A DNA stretch of 64,000 nucleotides from Streptomyces sp. NBC_01262 (GTDB taxonomy: Bacteria; Actinomycetota; Actinomycetes; Streptomycetales; Streptomycetaceae): assembly GCF_036226365.1 (NCBI RefSeq), contig NZ_CP108462.1, forward strand, positions 8,290,001 to 8,354,000. Direction: 5' to 3'. Positions 44,374 to 51,975 of the stretch are shown one piece after another. A program made the translations under genes and the position numbers. Every line of letters begins with the position of its first letter. The first letter of the stretch is position 1. The notes beneath the pieces are model-generated. The model was given only the letters and a program-made list of their open reading frames with translations, was not told the DNA's origin and made no database searches.

Positions 44374-44552
44374 GGGAACATCGCCTGCCGTTCATAGTCC
44401 GGTCGCAACCGGGATGGAACCGCCCCTGACGGGCGTTGACCGAATCGACGATACCCGTGCCCGCTTTCCGATGTTGCTGGGTGGGTATTCACCTCGCGAG
44501 AGGACGTGCGCAAGGGTGAAGATCGGACACACCCCGACCGTCTTTAGTGATC

Positions 44553-44590
44553 TAGGGGTTTACACCCCTACCGGCACAGGTAGGGTCTGG
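44553..44590 (+). promoter_or_regulatory. Predicted arc promoter with overlapping alternative stems
   Basis: TTTACA (44559-44564) and TAGGGT (44581-44586) are 16 nt apart, giving a leader of about 30 nt. Two inverted repeats overlap: TAGGGGT/ACCCCTA (44553-44559 with 44564-44570) and CCCTACC/GGTAGGG (44566-44572 with 44579-44585), so only one cruciform or binding configuration can exist at a time. TAGGGTCTG at 44581-44589 recurs upstream of pup. Confidence 0.5.
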
Positions 44591-44624
44591 AAACGTCCAG
44601 CTCCCCTTGGAGGAGGTGAGGACC

Positions 44625-46391
44625 GTGGCGGCCCACGACGACGACATCAACCGTGGCGGCCGATCTGCCCGTGGTCAGGATGACCAAACGGGCCAGGTCG
44701 CCTTTCTTGAGCAGGAGATCGCCGTCCTGCGACGTAAGCTCGCCGACTCTCCGCGTCACACGAGGATTCTCGAGGAGCGGATCGTCGAGCTGCAGACCAG
44801 TCTGGCAGGCGTGTCCGCTCAGAACGAGCGGCTGGCGAACACGCTCCGCGAGGCCCGCGACCAGATCGTGGCCCTCAAGGAGGAGGTCGACAGGCTCGCA
44901 CAACCGCCTGCCGGCTTCGGCGTGTACCTGCAGGCGAACGAGGACGGAACAGTCGACATCTTCACCGGCGGCCGCAAGCTGCGGGTGAACGTCAGCCCGT
45001 CCGTAGAGCTGGAAGATCTCCGGCGCGGCCAGGAAGTCATGCTCAACGAGGCACTCAACGTGGTGGAAGCCATGGCCTTCGAGAGCATCGGCGACATCGT
45101 CACCCTCAAGGAAGTCCTTGAGGACGGCGAACGAGCCCTGGTCATCGGACACACCGACGAGGAAAGAGTGGTCCGGCTCGCCGAACCACTGCTCGACGGC
45201 GCCCTGCGCGTCGGCGACGCCCTCCTCCTGGAACCGCGCTCCGGATACGTCTACGAGCGCGTCCCCAAGAGCGAGGTCGAAGACCTCGTCCTCGAAGAGG
45301 TCCCCGACATCGACTACCGCCAGATCGGCGGCCTCGGCAACCAGATCGAGCAGATCCGCGACGCGGTGGAACTGCCCTACCTGCACGCCGAGCTGTTCAA
45401 GGAGTACGACCTGCGCCCGCCCAAGGGCGTCCTGCTCTACGGCCCTCCGGGCTGCGGAAAGACCCTCATCGCCAAGGCAGTCGCCAACTCCCTTGCCAAG
45501 AAGGTCGCCGAGGTCACCGGGCAGCCCCAGGGCAAGAGCTACTTCCTGAACATCAAGGGCCCCGAGCTGCTCAACAAGTACGTCGGCGAGACCGAGCGGC
45601 AGATCCGCCTGGTCTTCCAGCGTGCGAGGGAGAAGGCCAGCGAGGGCACCCCCGTCATCGTCTTCTTCGACGAGATGGAATCCCTCTTCCGGACCCGAGG
45701 CTCCGGTGTCAGCTCGGACGTGGAGAACACCATCGTCCCGCAGCTGCTCGCCGAGATCGACGGTGTGGAAGGCCTGGAGAACGTCATCGTCATCGGCGCC
45801 TCCAACCGCGAGGACATGATCGACCCCGCGATCCTGCGGCCCGGCCGCCTGGACGTGAAGATCAAGATCGAGCGGCCGGACGCCGAGGCGGCCAAGGACA
45901 TCTTCTCCAAGTACCTCGTCCCGACCCTCCCGCTGCACAGCGAGGACATGTCGGAACACGGTGGATCGAGCGCCGGCACCGTCGACGCCATGATCCAGGC
46001 CGTGGTCGAGCGGATGTACACCGAGACCGAGGAGAACCGCTTCCTGGAGGTCACCTACGCCAACGGTGACAAGGAAGTCCTCTACTTCAAGGACTTCAAC
46101 TCCGGCGCCATGATCCAGAACATCGTGGACCGGGCCAAGAAGATGGCGATCAAGGACTGGCTCGACCACAAGCAGCGCGGACTCCGCGTCGCCCACCTGC
46201 TCGCCGCCTGCGTGGACGAGTTCAAGGAGAACGAGGACCTGCCCAACACCACCAACCCGGACGACTGGGCCCGCATCTCCGGCAAGAAGGGCGAACGGAT
46301 CGTGTTCATCCGTACGCTCGTCACCGGCAAGCAGGGCGCCGACACCGGCCGGTCCATCGACACCGTCGCCAACACCGGCCAGTACCTGTAG
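44625..46391 (+). CDS. arc: Proteasome-associated AAA ATPase ARC/Mpa
   Basis: A 588-residue ATPase from GTG 44625, preceded by a long purine-rich ribosome site (GGAGGAGGTGAGGA). Residues about 25-80 form the Pup-binding coiled coil (AFLEQEIAVLRRKLADSPRH then RILEERIVELQTSL). Two OB folds follow (about 85-230). The AAA domain has Walker A YGPPGCGKT (about 272), Walker B VIVFFDEME (about 344) and IGASNREDMIDPAILRPGR. The C-terminus ends Gln-Tyr-Leu, the penultimate Tyr used to dock onto the 20S proteasome. It unfolds pupylated proteins and threads them into PrcAB. A strong terminator follows. Confidence 0.97.
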   Translation: MAAHDDDINRGGRSARGQDDQTGQVAFLEQEIAVLRRKLADSPRHTRILEERIVELQTSLAGVSAQNERLANTLREARDQIVALKEEVDRLAQPPAGFGVYLQANEDGTVDIFTGGRKLRVNVSPSVELEDLRRGQEVMLNEALNVVEAMAFESIGDIVTLKEVLEDGERALVIGHTDEERVVRLAEPLLDGALRVGDALLLEPRSGYVYERVPKSEVEDLVLEEVPDIDYRQIGGLGNQIEQIRDAVELPYLHAELFKEYDLRPPKGVLLYGPPGCGKTLIAKAVANSLAKKVAEVTGQPQGKSYFLNIKGPELLNKYVGETERQIRLVFQRAREKASEGTPVIVFFDEMESLFRTRGSGVSSDVENTIVPQLLAEIDGVEGLENVIVIGASNREDMIDPAILRPGRLDVKIKIERPDAEAAKDIFSKYLVPTLPLHSEDMSEHGGSSAGTVDAMIQAVVERMYTETEENRFLEVTYANGDKEVLYFKDFNSGAMIQNIVDRAKKMAIKDWLDHKQRGLRVAHLLAACVDEFKENEDLPNTTNPDDWARISGKKGERIVFIRTLVTGKQGADTGRSIDTVANTGQYL

Positions 46392-46401
46392 AGCGACCAC
46401 C

Positions 46402-46443
46402 CTCCGGCTGCGGGTGCCCACGCAGGGGCACCCGCAGCCGGAG
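46402..46443 (+). terminator. Very strong terminator after arc
   Basis: A perfect 18-bp stem (46402-46419 with 46426-46443) with a 6-nt loop is followed by CGTTT. It starts 10 nt after the arc stop and should uncouple arc from dop. Confidence 0.92.
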
Positions 46444-46642
46444 CGTTTAACCCCCCGAAGCCCCCCGATCACACCCCGAAACCACCCGGAAGACCCCGAA
46501 GAAAGCGCGTAATGATCTCCCCAGCGCCGCCATCGCGTTCTAGGCTCATCGGTATGGCACCACGAGCCGCTCTAGGGCCATATGCGAAGCGGTACTTGAG
46601 CGTCCGGCCCAGCACGGGCCGGAGCCGGGCAAGGAGGGCCGC

Positions 46643-48154
46643 ATGACCGTACGGCGAGTAATGGGTATCGAGACGGAGTACGGGATCTCCGTCCCCGGTC
46701 ACCCGAACGCCAATGCCATGCTCACCTCATCCCAGATCGTCAACGCCTACGCGGCGGCGATGCACCGGGCGCGCCGCGCCCGCTGGGACTTCGAGGAGGA
46801 GAACCCGCTGCGGGACGCCCGCGGCTTCGACCTCGCCCGCGAAACCGCGGACTCCAGCCAGCTCACGGACGAGGACATCGGCCTGGCCAACGTCATCCTG
46901 ACCAACGGTGCCAGGCTGTACGTGGACCACGCCCACCCGGAGTACTCCTCGCCCGAGGTCACCAACCCGCTCGACGCCGTCCTCTGGGACAAGGCCGGCG
47001 AACGCATCATGGCAGAGGCCGCCGAGCGCGCGGCCCAGCTTCCCGGGGCCCAGCCCATCCACCTCTACAAGAACAACACCGACAACAAGGGCGCCTCCTA
47101 CGGCACCCACGAGAACTACCTGATGAAGCGGGAGACCCCCTTCTCGGACATCGTCCGGCACCTCACGCCGTTCTTCGTGTCCCGGCAGGTCGTCACCGGC
47201 GCCGGACGGGTCGGAATCGGCCAGGACGGCCACGAGCACGGCTTCCAGATCAGCCAGCGAGCGGACTACTTCGAGGTCGAGGTCGGGCTCGAAACCACCT
47301 TGAAGCGCCCCATCATCAACACCCGGGACGAACCGCACGCCGACGCCGAGAAGTACCGCCGGCTGCATGTGATCATCGGTGACGCGAACCTCTCCGAGAT
47401 CTCCACCTACCTCAAGCTCGGCACGACCGCCCTGGTCCTGTCCATGATCGAGGACAGCTTCATCAACGTCGACCTCGCCGTCGACCAGCCCGTCCGCACC
47501 CTGCACCAGGTCAGCCACGACCCGACCCTGGGCCGGCTGATCACTCTGCGCAGCGGCCGGACACTCACCGCCGTCCAGCTCCAGATGGAGTACTGCGAGC
47601 TGGCCCGCAAGTACGTCGAGGACCGCTTCGGCACCGACGCCGACGACCAGACCAAGGACGTCCTCGGCCGCTGGGAAGACGTACTCAACCGCCTCGAAAC
47701 CGACCCCATGAGCCTGTCCGGCGAGCTCGACTGGATCGCCAAGCGCGAGCTCATGGAAGGCTACCGCCGCCGGGACGACCTCGGCTGGGACGCCGCCCGC
47801 CTCCACCTCGTCGACCTCCAGTACGCCGACGTACGCCCCGACAAGGGCCTCTACAACCGCCTCGTCGCCCGCGGCCGCATCCAGCGGCTCCTCGACGAGG
47901 ACCACGTCCTCAGGGCGCGCATCAAACCCCCGGAGGACACCCGCGCCTACTTCCGCGGCCGCTGCCTCGAGCAGTACGCCGACGACGTCGCCGCCGCCTC
48001 CTGGGACTCCGTGATCTTCGACCTCCCCGGCCGGGACTCGCTGCAGCGCGTCCCCACCCTGGAACCGCTGCGCGGGACCCGCAACCACGTCAAGGAACTC
48101 CTCGACCGCTGCCGTACCGCAGAAGACCTGGTCCGGATCCTGTCCGGGGGCTGA
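46643..48154 (+). CDS. dop: Pup deamidase/depupylase
   Basis: A 503-residue Dop. It opens with RRVMGIETEYGISVPGH (ATP/magnesium Glu), has the Dop-specific loop FEEENPLRDARGFDLARETA to DEDIGLAN (about residues 50-88) that PafA lacks, and the catalytic Asp in ARLYVDHAHPEYSSPE at residue 95. LYKNNTDNKGASYGTHENYL and RPIINTRDEPHADAEKYRRL are shared with PafA. Because the Pup here already ends in Glu, the needed activity is removal of Pup from substrates. It lies between the arc terminator and the pup control region. Confidence 0.96.
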   Translation: MTVRRVMGIETEYGISVPGHPNANAMLTSSQIVNAYAAAMHRARRARWDFEEENPLRDARGFDLARETADSSQLTDEDIGLANVILTNGARLYVDHAHPEYSSPEVTNPLDAVLWDKAGERIMAEAAERAAQLPGAQPIHLYKNNTDNKGASYGTHENYLMKRETPFSDIVRHLTPFFVSRQVVTGAGRVGIGQDGHEHGFQISQRADYFEVEVGLETTLKRPIINTRDEPHADAEKYRRLHVIIGDANLSEISTYLKLGTTALVLSMIEDSFINVDLAVDQPVRTLHQVSHDPTLGRLITLRSGRTLTAVQLQMEYCELARKYVEDRFGTDADDQTKDVLGRWEDVLNRLETDPMSLSGELDWIAKRELMEGYRRRDDLGWDAARLHLVDLQYADVRPDKGLYNRLVARGRIQRLLDEDHVLRARIKPPEDTRAYFRGRCLEQYADDVAAASWDSVIFDLPGRDSLQRVPTLEPLRGTRNHVKELLDRCRTAEDLVRILSGG

Positions 48155-48239
48155 GGCGCGGCTGAAATGGGCCAGAACCGGGAATCATCCAGGTAGGCCC
48201 CGTACGTTAGACCAGGCAAGAACTATTCGTGGGTCTATG

Positions 48240-48263
48240 TCAGACCCTCCTAGTAGGGTCTGA
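48240..48263 (+). promoter_or_regulatory. 9-bp inverted repeat upstream of pup
   Basis: TCAGACCCT (48240-48248) and AGGGTCTGA (48255-48263) form a perfect dyad with a 6-nt centre, 42 nt before the pup start. The half-site TAGGGTCTG (48254-48262) is identical to 44581-44589 in the arc promoter. A common regulator of arc and pup is suggested; an RNA hairpin is the alternative. Confidence 0.5.
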
Positions 48264-48304
48264 ACTGATCTTGTAGGACATGACACCGGAGCGGGGTGAG
48301 GGAC

Positions 48305-48523
48305 ATGGCTACGAAGGACACCGGCGGCGGACAGCAGAAGGCCACGCGTTCGACGGAGGAGGTCGAGGAGACCGCGCAGGACGCGCAGGGCTCCGAGGAC
48401 CTCAAGGAGCGGCAGGAGAAGCTGTCGGACGACGTGGACTCCGTACTTGACGAAATTGACGATGTACTCGAGGAGAACGCTGAGGATTTCGTGAGGTCCT
48501 TCGTGCAGAAAGGCGGGGAGTAG
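48305..48523 (+). CDS. pup: Prokaryotic ubiquitin-like protein Pup
   Basis: A 72-residue, highly charged, intrinsically disordered protein: MATKDTGGGQQKATRSTEEV, a central EDLKERQEKLSDDVDSVLDE helix-forming region that binds the ARC coiled coil, and VRSFVQKGGE at the end. The last residue is Glu, not Gln, so the gamma-carboxylate used for ligation to lysine is present without deamidation. ATG at 48305 follows GGTGAGGGAC. It heads the pup-endonuclease-prcB-prcA group; a 9-bp dyad lies upstream. Confidence 0.97.
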   Translation: MATKDTGGGQQKATRSTEEVEETAQDAQGSEDLKERQEKLSDDVDSVLDEIDDVLEENAEDFVRSFVQKGGE

Positions 48524-48541
48524 GGGCTCTGAGGCCACTTT

Positions 48542-48560
48542 CACCTTCGATTTGAAGGTG
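48542..48560 (+). promoter_or_regulatory. Hairpin covering the ribosome site of the endonuclease-like gene
   Basis: CACCTTC (48542-48548) pairs with GAAGGTG (48554-48560) across GATTT. The 3' arm contains AAGGTG, 7 nt before the ATG at 48568, and is the best ribosome-binding sequence there. Folding would limit translation of this gene relative to pup, or act as a partial terminator. Confidence 0.5.
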
Positions 48561-48567
48561 CCGGGGG

Positions 48568-49179
48568 ATGGAAGTGGTTGGCGAGCCGAAGGCGAAGCGT
48601 TGCTCGCGCTGCAAGAGGGACTTGTCTCCCGCTGCCTTCGCCCGGGACAGGAATCGGCGGGACGGCCTTCAGCCGCAATGCCGGGAGTGCGTGGCGGAGT
48701 ACGGTGCCGCGCACTACCGGCGCCGCCGTGAGGCCGCGGGGAAGACGGTGCGGGAGAAGGTCGCTGTGCCGCAAGGGCATAAACGGTGCCCTGATTGTGG
48801 TCAGATCAAGTCCCACTCGGAGTGGGAGCGCAATCCGACCAGCTCCGATGGCTGGTCCAGCTACTGCAAGGTGTGCCGTGCGGCGCGTAACCGCGAGAGC
48901 TACTTCAAGCGGAAGTACGGCATCAGCATGACCGAACGGGACGCCATGCTCGCCGAGCAATTCGGCATCTGCTGTATCTGTTTGGCAGCCTCCGCAGAAC
49001 ATGTGGATCACGACCACGAGACGGGTAGGGTCCGTGGCGTACTGTGCTTCAGCTGCAACGCCGCACTGGGGCAGTTCAAGGATCAGCCCGGCGTAATACG
49101 GCGGGCAGCCGCTTACGTGGAAGGAAACGTGTGGAAGCCAACACTCGTAGCACCGGGCGTCTACCAGCTGCCTTCCTGA
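48568..49179 (+). CDS. Endonuclease-VII/HNH-domain zinc protein within the pup-prc operon
   Basis: A 203-residue protein with three metal-binding parts. Two Cys4 zinc-knuckle units come first: RCSRCKRDLSPAAFARD with CREC, and RCPDCGQIKSHSEWERNP with CKVC. The C-terminal domain is an HNH/T4-endonuclease-VII fold: FGICCICL, AEHVDHDHETGRVRGVLC (catalytic Asp-His-Asp-His) and FSCNAALGQFKD. Such enzymes cut branched DNA or act as nicking nucleases. Here it lies between pup and prcB and overlaps prcB by 49 bp, so it is translated with the proteasome genes. As I recall, a homologue is present at this site in Streptomyces coelicolor; function unknown. Confidence 0.88.
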   Translation: MEVVGEPKAKRCSRCKRDLSPAAFARDRNRRDGLQPQCRECVAEYGAAHYRRRREAAGKTVREKVAVPQGHKRCPDCGQIKSHSEWERNPTSSDGWSSYCKVCRAARNRESYFKRKYGISMTERDAMLAEQFGICCICLAASAEHVDHDHETGRVRGVLCFSCNAALGQFKDQPGVIRRAAAYVEGNVWKPTLVAPGVYQLPS

Positions 49180-49976
49180 CGCCTGGCTCGTCCTCGTTCC
49201 TCGACTTCCTGGGCGACCACTCGCCGCAGCTACTCCCGCACAACCGCCCGCTGCCGGCGACGCTCGGCGCGGTGGAACTGCCGCACGGCACGACGATCGT
49301 GGCGGCGACGTTCCCCGGCGGAGTGGTCCTCGCGGGTGACCGGCGGGCGACGATGGGCAATGTGATCGCGCAGCGGGACATCGAGAAGGTGTTCCCGGCG
49401 GACGAGTACTCGGCCGTCGGTATCGCGGGCACGGCGGGCCTGGCCGTGGAGATGGTGAAGCTGTTCCAGCTGGAGCTGGAGCACTACGAGAAGATCGAGG
49501 GGGCGGTGCTGTCCCTGGAGGGCAAGGCGAACCGCCTGTCGACGATGATCCGGGGCAATCTGGGGATGGCTCTCCAGGGCCTGGCCGTGGTGCCGCTCTT
49601 CGCGGGGTACGACACGGACCGTGAGAAGGGCCGGATCTTCTCTTACGACGTCACGGGCGGGCGCTCCGAGGAGCACGGGTTCGCGGCCACCGGTTCGGGG
49701 TCGGTGTTCGCCCGCGGGGCGCTGAAGAAGCTGTACCGCAAGGATCTGACGGAGGAGCAGACGACGACGCTCGTCGTGCAGGCCCTCTATGACGCGGCCG
49801 ACGATGACTCGGCGACGGGTGGTCCGGATGTGGCGCGGCGGATCTTCCCGATCGTGACCGTGATCACGGAGGACGGTTTCAAGAAGCTGACGGAGGACGA
49901 GTCCTCCGAGATCGCCCGTTCCATCATCGAGCGGCGGCTGGAGCAGCCGGACGGCCCGCGGGCCGAGCTGCTCTGA
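49131..49976 (+). CDS. prcB: 20S proteasome beta subunit
   Basis: A 281-residue PrcB from GTG 49131 (AAGGAAACGT upstream). A 53-residue propeptide precedes the autocleavage site, PHG before the catalytic Thr54 in TTIVAATFPGGVVLAGDRRA. Asp and Lys partners are in AGDRRATMG and RDIEKVFP. Later GTAGLAVEMVKLFQLELEHY and FAATGSGSVFARGALKKLY are typical of beta subunits. It forms the proteolytic rings of the 20S core with PrcA. It starts inside the endonuclease-like gene and is followed by prcA after 52 nt. Confidence 0.97.
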   Translation: MEANTRSTGRLPAAFLTPGSSSFLDFLGDHSPQLLPHNRPLPATLGAVELPHGTTIVAATFPGGVVLAGDRRATMGNVIAQRDIEKVFPADEYSAVGIAGTAGLAVEMVKLFQLELEHYEKIEGAVLSLEGKANRLSTMIRGNLGMALQGLAVVPLFAGYDTDREKGRIFSYDVTGGRSEEHGFAATGSGSVFARGALKKLYRKDLTEEQTTTLVVQALYDAADDDSATGGPDVARRIFPIVTVITEDGFKKLTEDESSEIARSIIERRLEQPDGPRAELL

Positions 49977-50028
49977 GTAGATGTACAGATCCATGTACCC
50001 GCCATTGACAGAAAGGGACGGATAGCCG

Positions 50029-50778
50029 GTGTCGACGCCGTTCTATGTCTCACCCCAGCAGGCCATGGCGGACCGCGCCGAGTATGCCCGCAAGGGCATC
50101 GCGCGCGGCCGCAGCGTCGTCGTTCTGCAGTACACCGACGGCATCGTCTTCGTCGCCGAGAACCCGTCCCGGGCGCTGCACAAGGTCAGCGAGATCTATG
50201 ACCGGATCGCCTTCGCGGCGGTGGGCAAGTACAACGAGTTCGAGAATCTGCGGATCGGCGGCGTGCGGTACGCGGATCTGCGGGGCTATACGTACGACCG
50301 TGATGACGTCACGGCGCGCGGGCTGGCCAATGTGTATGCCCAGACGCTGGGCACGATCTTCTCCAGTGTGGGCGAGAAGCCCTACGAGGTGGAGCTGATC
50401 GTCGCGGAGGTCGGTCCGGGGCCGGAGGACGACCAGATCTACCGGTTGCCGCATGACGGCTCGATCGTGGATGAGCACGGTGCGGTGGCGGTCGGCGGTA
50501 ATTCGGACCAGATCGGCAGCTATCTGGATCAGCGTCACCGTGACGGGATGTCACTGGCGGAGGCGCTGAAGCTGGCGGTGGAGTCGCTGGGCCGGGACAC
50601 CAACGGCACGGACCGTCAGCTGACGGCCGAGCAACTGGAGGTCGCGGTGCTGGACCGGACGCGGCCGCAGCAGCGGAAGTTCAAGCGGATTCTGGGGCGT
50701 CAGCTCAGCCGTCTGCTGGAGGCGGAGGACGCTTCGGCGACGAAGACGGACGAGCCGTCGGACGAGGCGGAGGAGTAG
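50029..50778 (+). CDS. prcA: 20S proteasome alpha subunit
   Basis: A 249-residue PrcA from GTG 50029. The N-terminal alpha signature is FYVSPQQAMADRAEYARKGI, which forms the gate; ALHKVSEIYDRIAFAAVGKY and LIVAEVGPGPEDDQIYRLP follow. The last 25 residues are acidic and flexible (EAEDASATKTDEPSDEAEE), longer than in mycobacteria. Alpha rings cap the catalytic beta rings and receive the ARC C-termini. A T/C-rich tract and a hairpin at the end of the opposing lacI-type gene follow. Confidence 0.97.
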   Translation: MSTPFYVSPQQAMADRAEYARKGIARGRSVVVLQYTDGIVFVAENPSRALHKVSEIYDRIAFAAVGKYNEFENLRIGGVRYADLRGYTYDRDDVTARGLANVYAQTLGTIFSSVGEKPYEVELIVAEVGPGPEDDQIYRLPHDGSIVDEHGAVAVGGNSDQIGSYLDQRHRDGMSLAEALKLAVESLGRDTNGTDRQLTAEQLEVAVLDRTRPQQRKFKRILGRQLSRLLEAEDASATKTDEPSDEAEE

Positions 50779-50804
50779 CCCTTCTTCTCTTCTTTTTCCC
50801 TGTA

Positions 50805-50841
50805 AGCGCCCCGGCCGACCCCTCAGGTCTGCCGGGGCGCT
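50805..50841. terminator. Terminator of prcA overlapping the end of the opposing regulator gene
   Basis: AGCGCCCCGGC (50805-50815) pairs perfectly with GCCGGGGCGCT (50831-50841). The right arm lies in the last codons of the convergent LacI-family gene. A pyrimidine tract at 50779-50801 precedes it. Confidence 0.75.
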
Positions 50842-51848
50842 GCCGTTGAGCCGCGTACGACGAGTTCGACGGGGAGTTCGACGCCGGTGACGGGGCGGCC
50901 TTCGAGGGTGTCGAGGAGGGCGGTCATGCCGTCGGCGCCGACGGCGTCGGCGGGGAGCCGGACGGTGGTGAGTTCGGGTTCGACGGCGGTGGCGAGGGCG
51001 AAGTCGTCGTAGCCGGTGACGGAGATGTCGTCGGGGACGCGGAGTCCGAGCCGGCGCAGGGCTTTGCAGGCGCCGATGGCGAGGATGTCGTCGTCGCAGA
51101 TGAGGGCGGTGGGGCGGGGGCCGGGGCGGGCGAGGAGGCGTTCGGTGGCGTGCCGGGCGTCCTCGAAGGCGACGGCGGAGCGTTCGGCGGGGGGAGTGGT
51201 GCCGAGGGCGTCGGCGAGGGCCTGGCCGCGTACGTGGAAGGTCCAGGTGTCGATGCCGGCGGCGAGGTGGGCGATGCGGTCGGGCCGGTGGCCCAGGCCG
51301 AGGAGGTGCCGGGCGATCTGCCGCATGCCGTCGGCGATGGCGAGGTTGACGGTGGCGGCGGGGCCCGCCTCGGCGGGGTCGGCGTCGAGCATCACCAGGG
51401 GGAGTCCGCCGTCGGCGAGGGCGGCGAGGGCGTCGGCGGCCATGGAGGAGGCGATGATGCCGTCCAGGGCGGCCTGGGCGGAGCCGAAGGGGTCGCGGGC
51501 GGGGCCGACGCCTTCGGGGGAGGGGTAGAGGACGACGCCGAAGCCGTTCTCGCCCGCCACCCGGGCGGCGCCGGTGTAGACGCGGGCGAAGTACTCGTTG
51601 GTGATCGAGGGCACGACCAGCAGGGCGGTGCGGGTGCGGCCGAGCCGCAGGTTGCGGGCGGCGAGGTTGGGCCGGTAGCCGAGTGCCTCGGCGGCGTCGC
51701 GTACGGCGCCGGCGGTGCGTTCGGAGACCCGGCCGCGCCACTTGTCGCCCATGACCAGGGACACGGTGGCCTGTGACACTCCCGCCGCGCGGGCCACGTC
51801 CCGGCTGGTGGGCCTGGCCGGTGGCGCTGGGCTGCCCGTGCGCGTCAC
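50823..51848 (-). CDS. LacI-family transcriptional regulator
   Basis: A 341-residue regulator from GTG 51848. The DNA-binding headpiece is TSRDVARAAGVSQATVSLVM with a VSERTAGAVRDAAEALGYRP hinge region, followed by a periplasmic-binding-type effector domain (LLVVPSITNEYFARVYTGAA, ICDDDILAIGACKALRRLGL, ISVTGYDDFALATAVEPELT). The effector is unknown. It is divergent from an MFS transporter gene, and a strong dyad lies between them, so it most likely represses that transporter. It sits between prcA and pafA, interrupting the pupylation genes. Confidence 0.92.
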   Translation of the reverse strand: MTRTGSPAPPARPTSRDVARAAGVSQATVSLVMGDKWRGRVSERTAGAVRDAAEALGYRPNLAARNLRLGRTRTALLVVPSITNEYFARVYTGAARVAGENGFGVVLYPSPEGVGPARDPFGSAQAALDGIIASSMAADALAALADGGLPLVMLDADPAEAGPAATVNLAIADGMRQIARHLLGLGHRPDRIAHLAAGIDTWTFHVRGQALADALGTTPPAERSAVAFEDARHATERLLARPGPRPTALICDDDILAIGACKALRRLGLRVPDDISVTGYDDFALATAVEPELTTVRLPADAVGADGMTALLDTLEGRPVTGVELPVELVVRGSTAAPRQT

Positions 51849-51921
51849 GTCGGAGCCGGTCCTCTCGTCTCGCGGTCGCGCGGGGACGTCCTCGGGGTGG
51901 ACCCGCGCTGTGCGCCCATGC

Positions 51922-51948
51922 TACGTATAGACCAGCCAGTTATACGTA
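51922..51948. promoter_or_regulatory. Operator-like dyad between the LacI-type and MFS genes
   Basis: TACGTATA (51922-51929) and TATACGTA (51941-51948) form a perfect 8-bp inverted repeat with an 11-bp spacer, AT-rich in GC-rich surroundings. It is 28 nt before the MFS start and 74 nt from the regulator start, fitting autoregulation plus control of the transporter. Confidence 0.65.
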
Positions 51949-51975
51949 ACACCACCAGAGAAGCGGGGGCAGCCC

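Noticed and set aside
48568..49179. Homing endonuclease or recent mobile insertion in the pup operon
   Set aside because: There are no flanking repeats or target duplication; the gene is translationally joined to prcB and its base composition is like the neighbours, so it looks resident.
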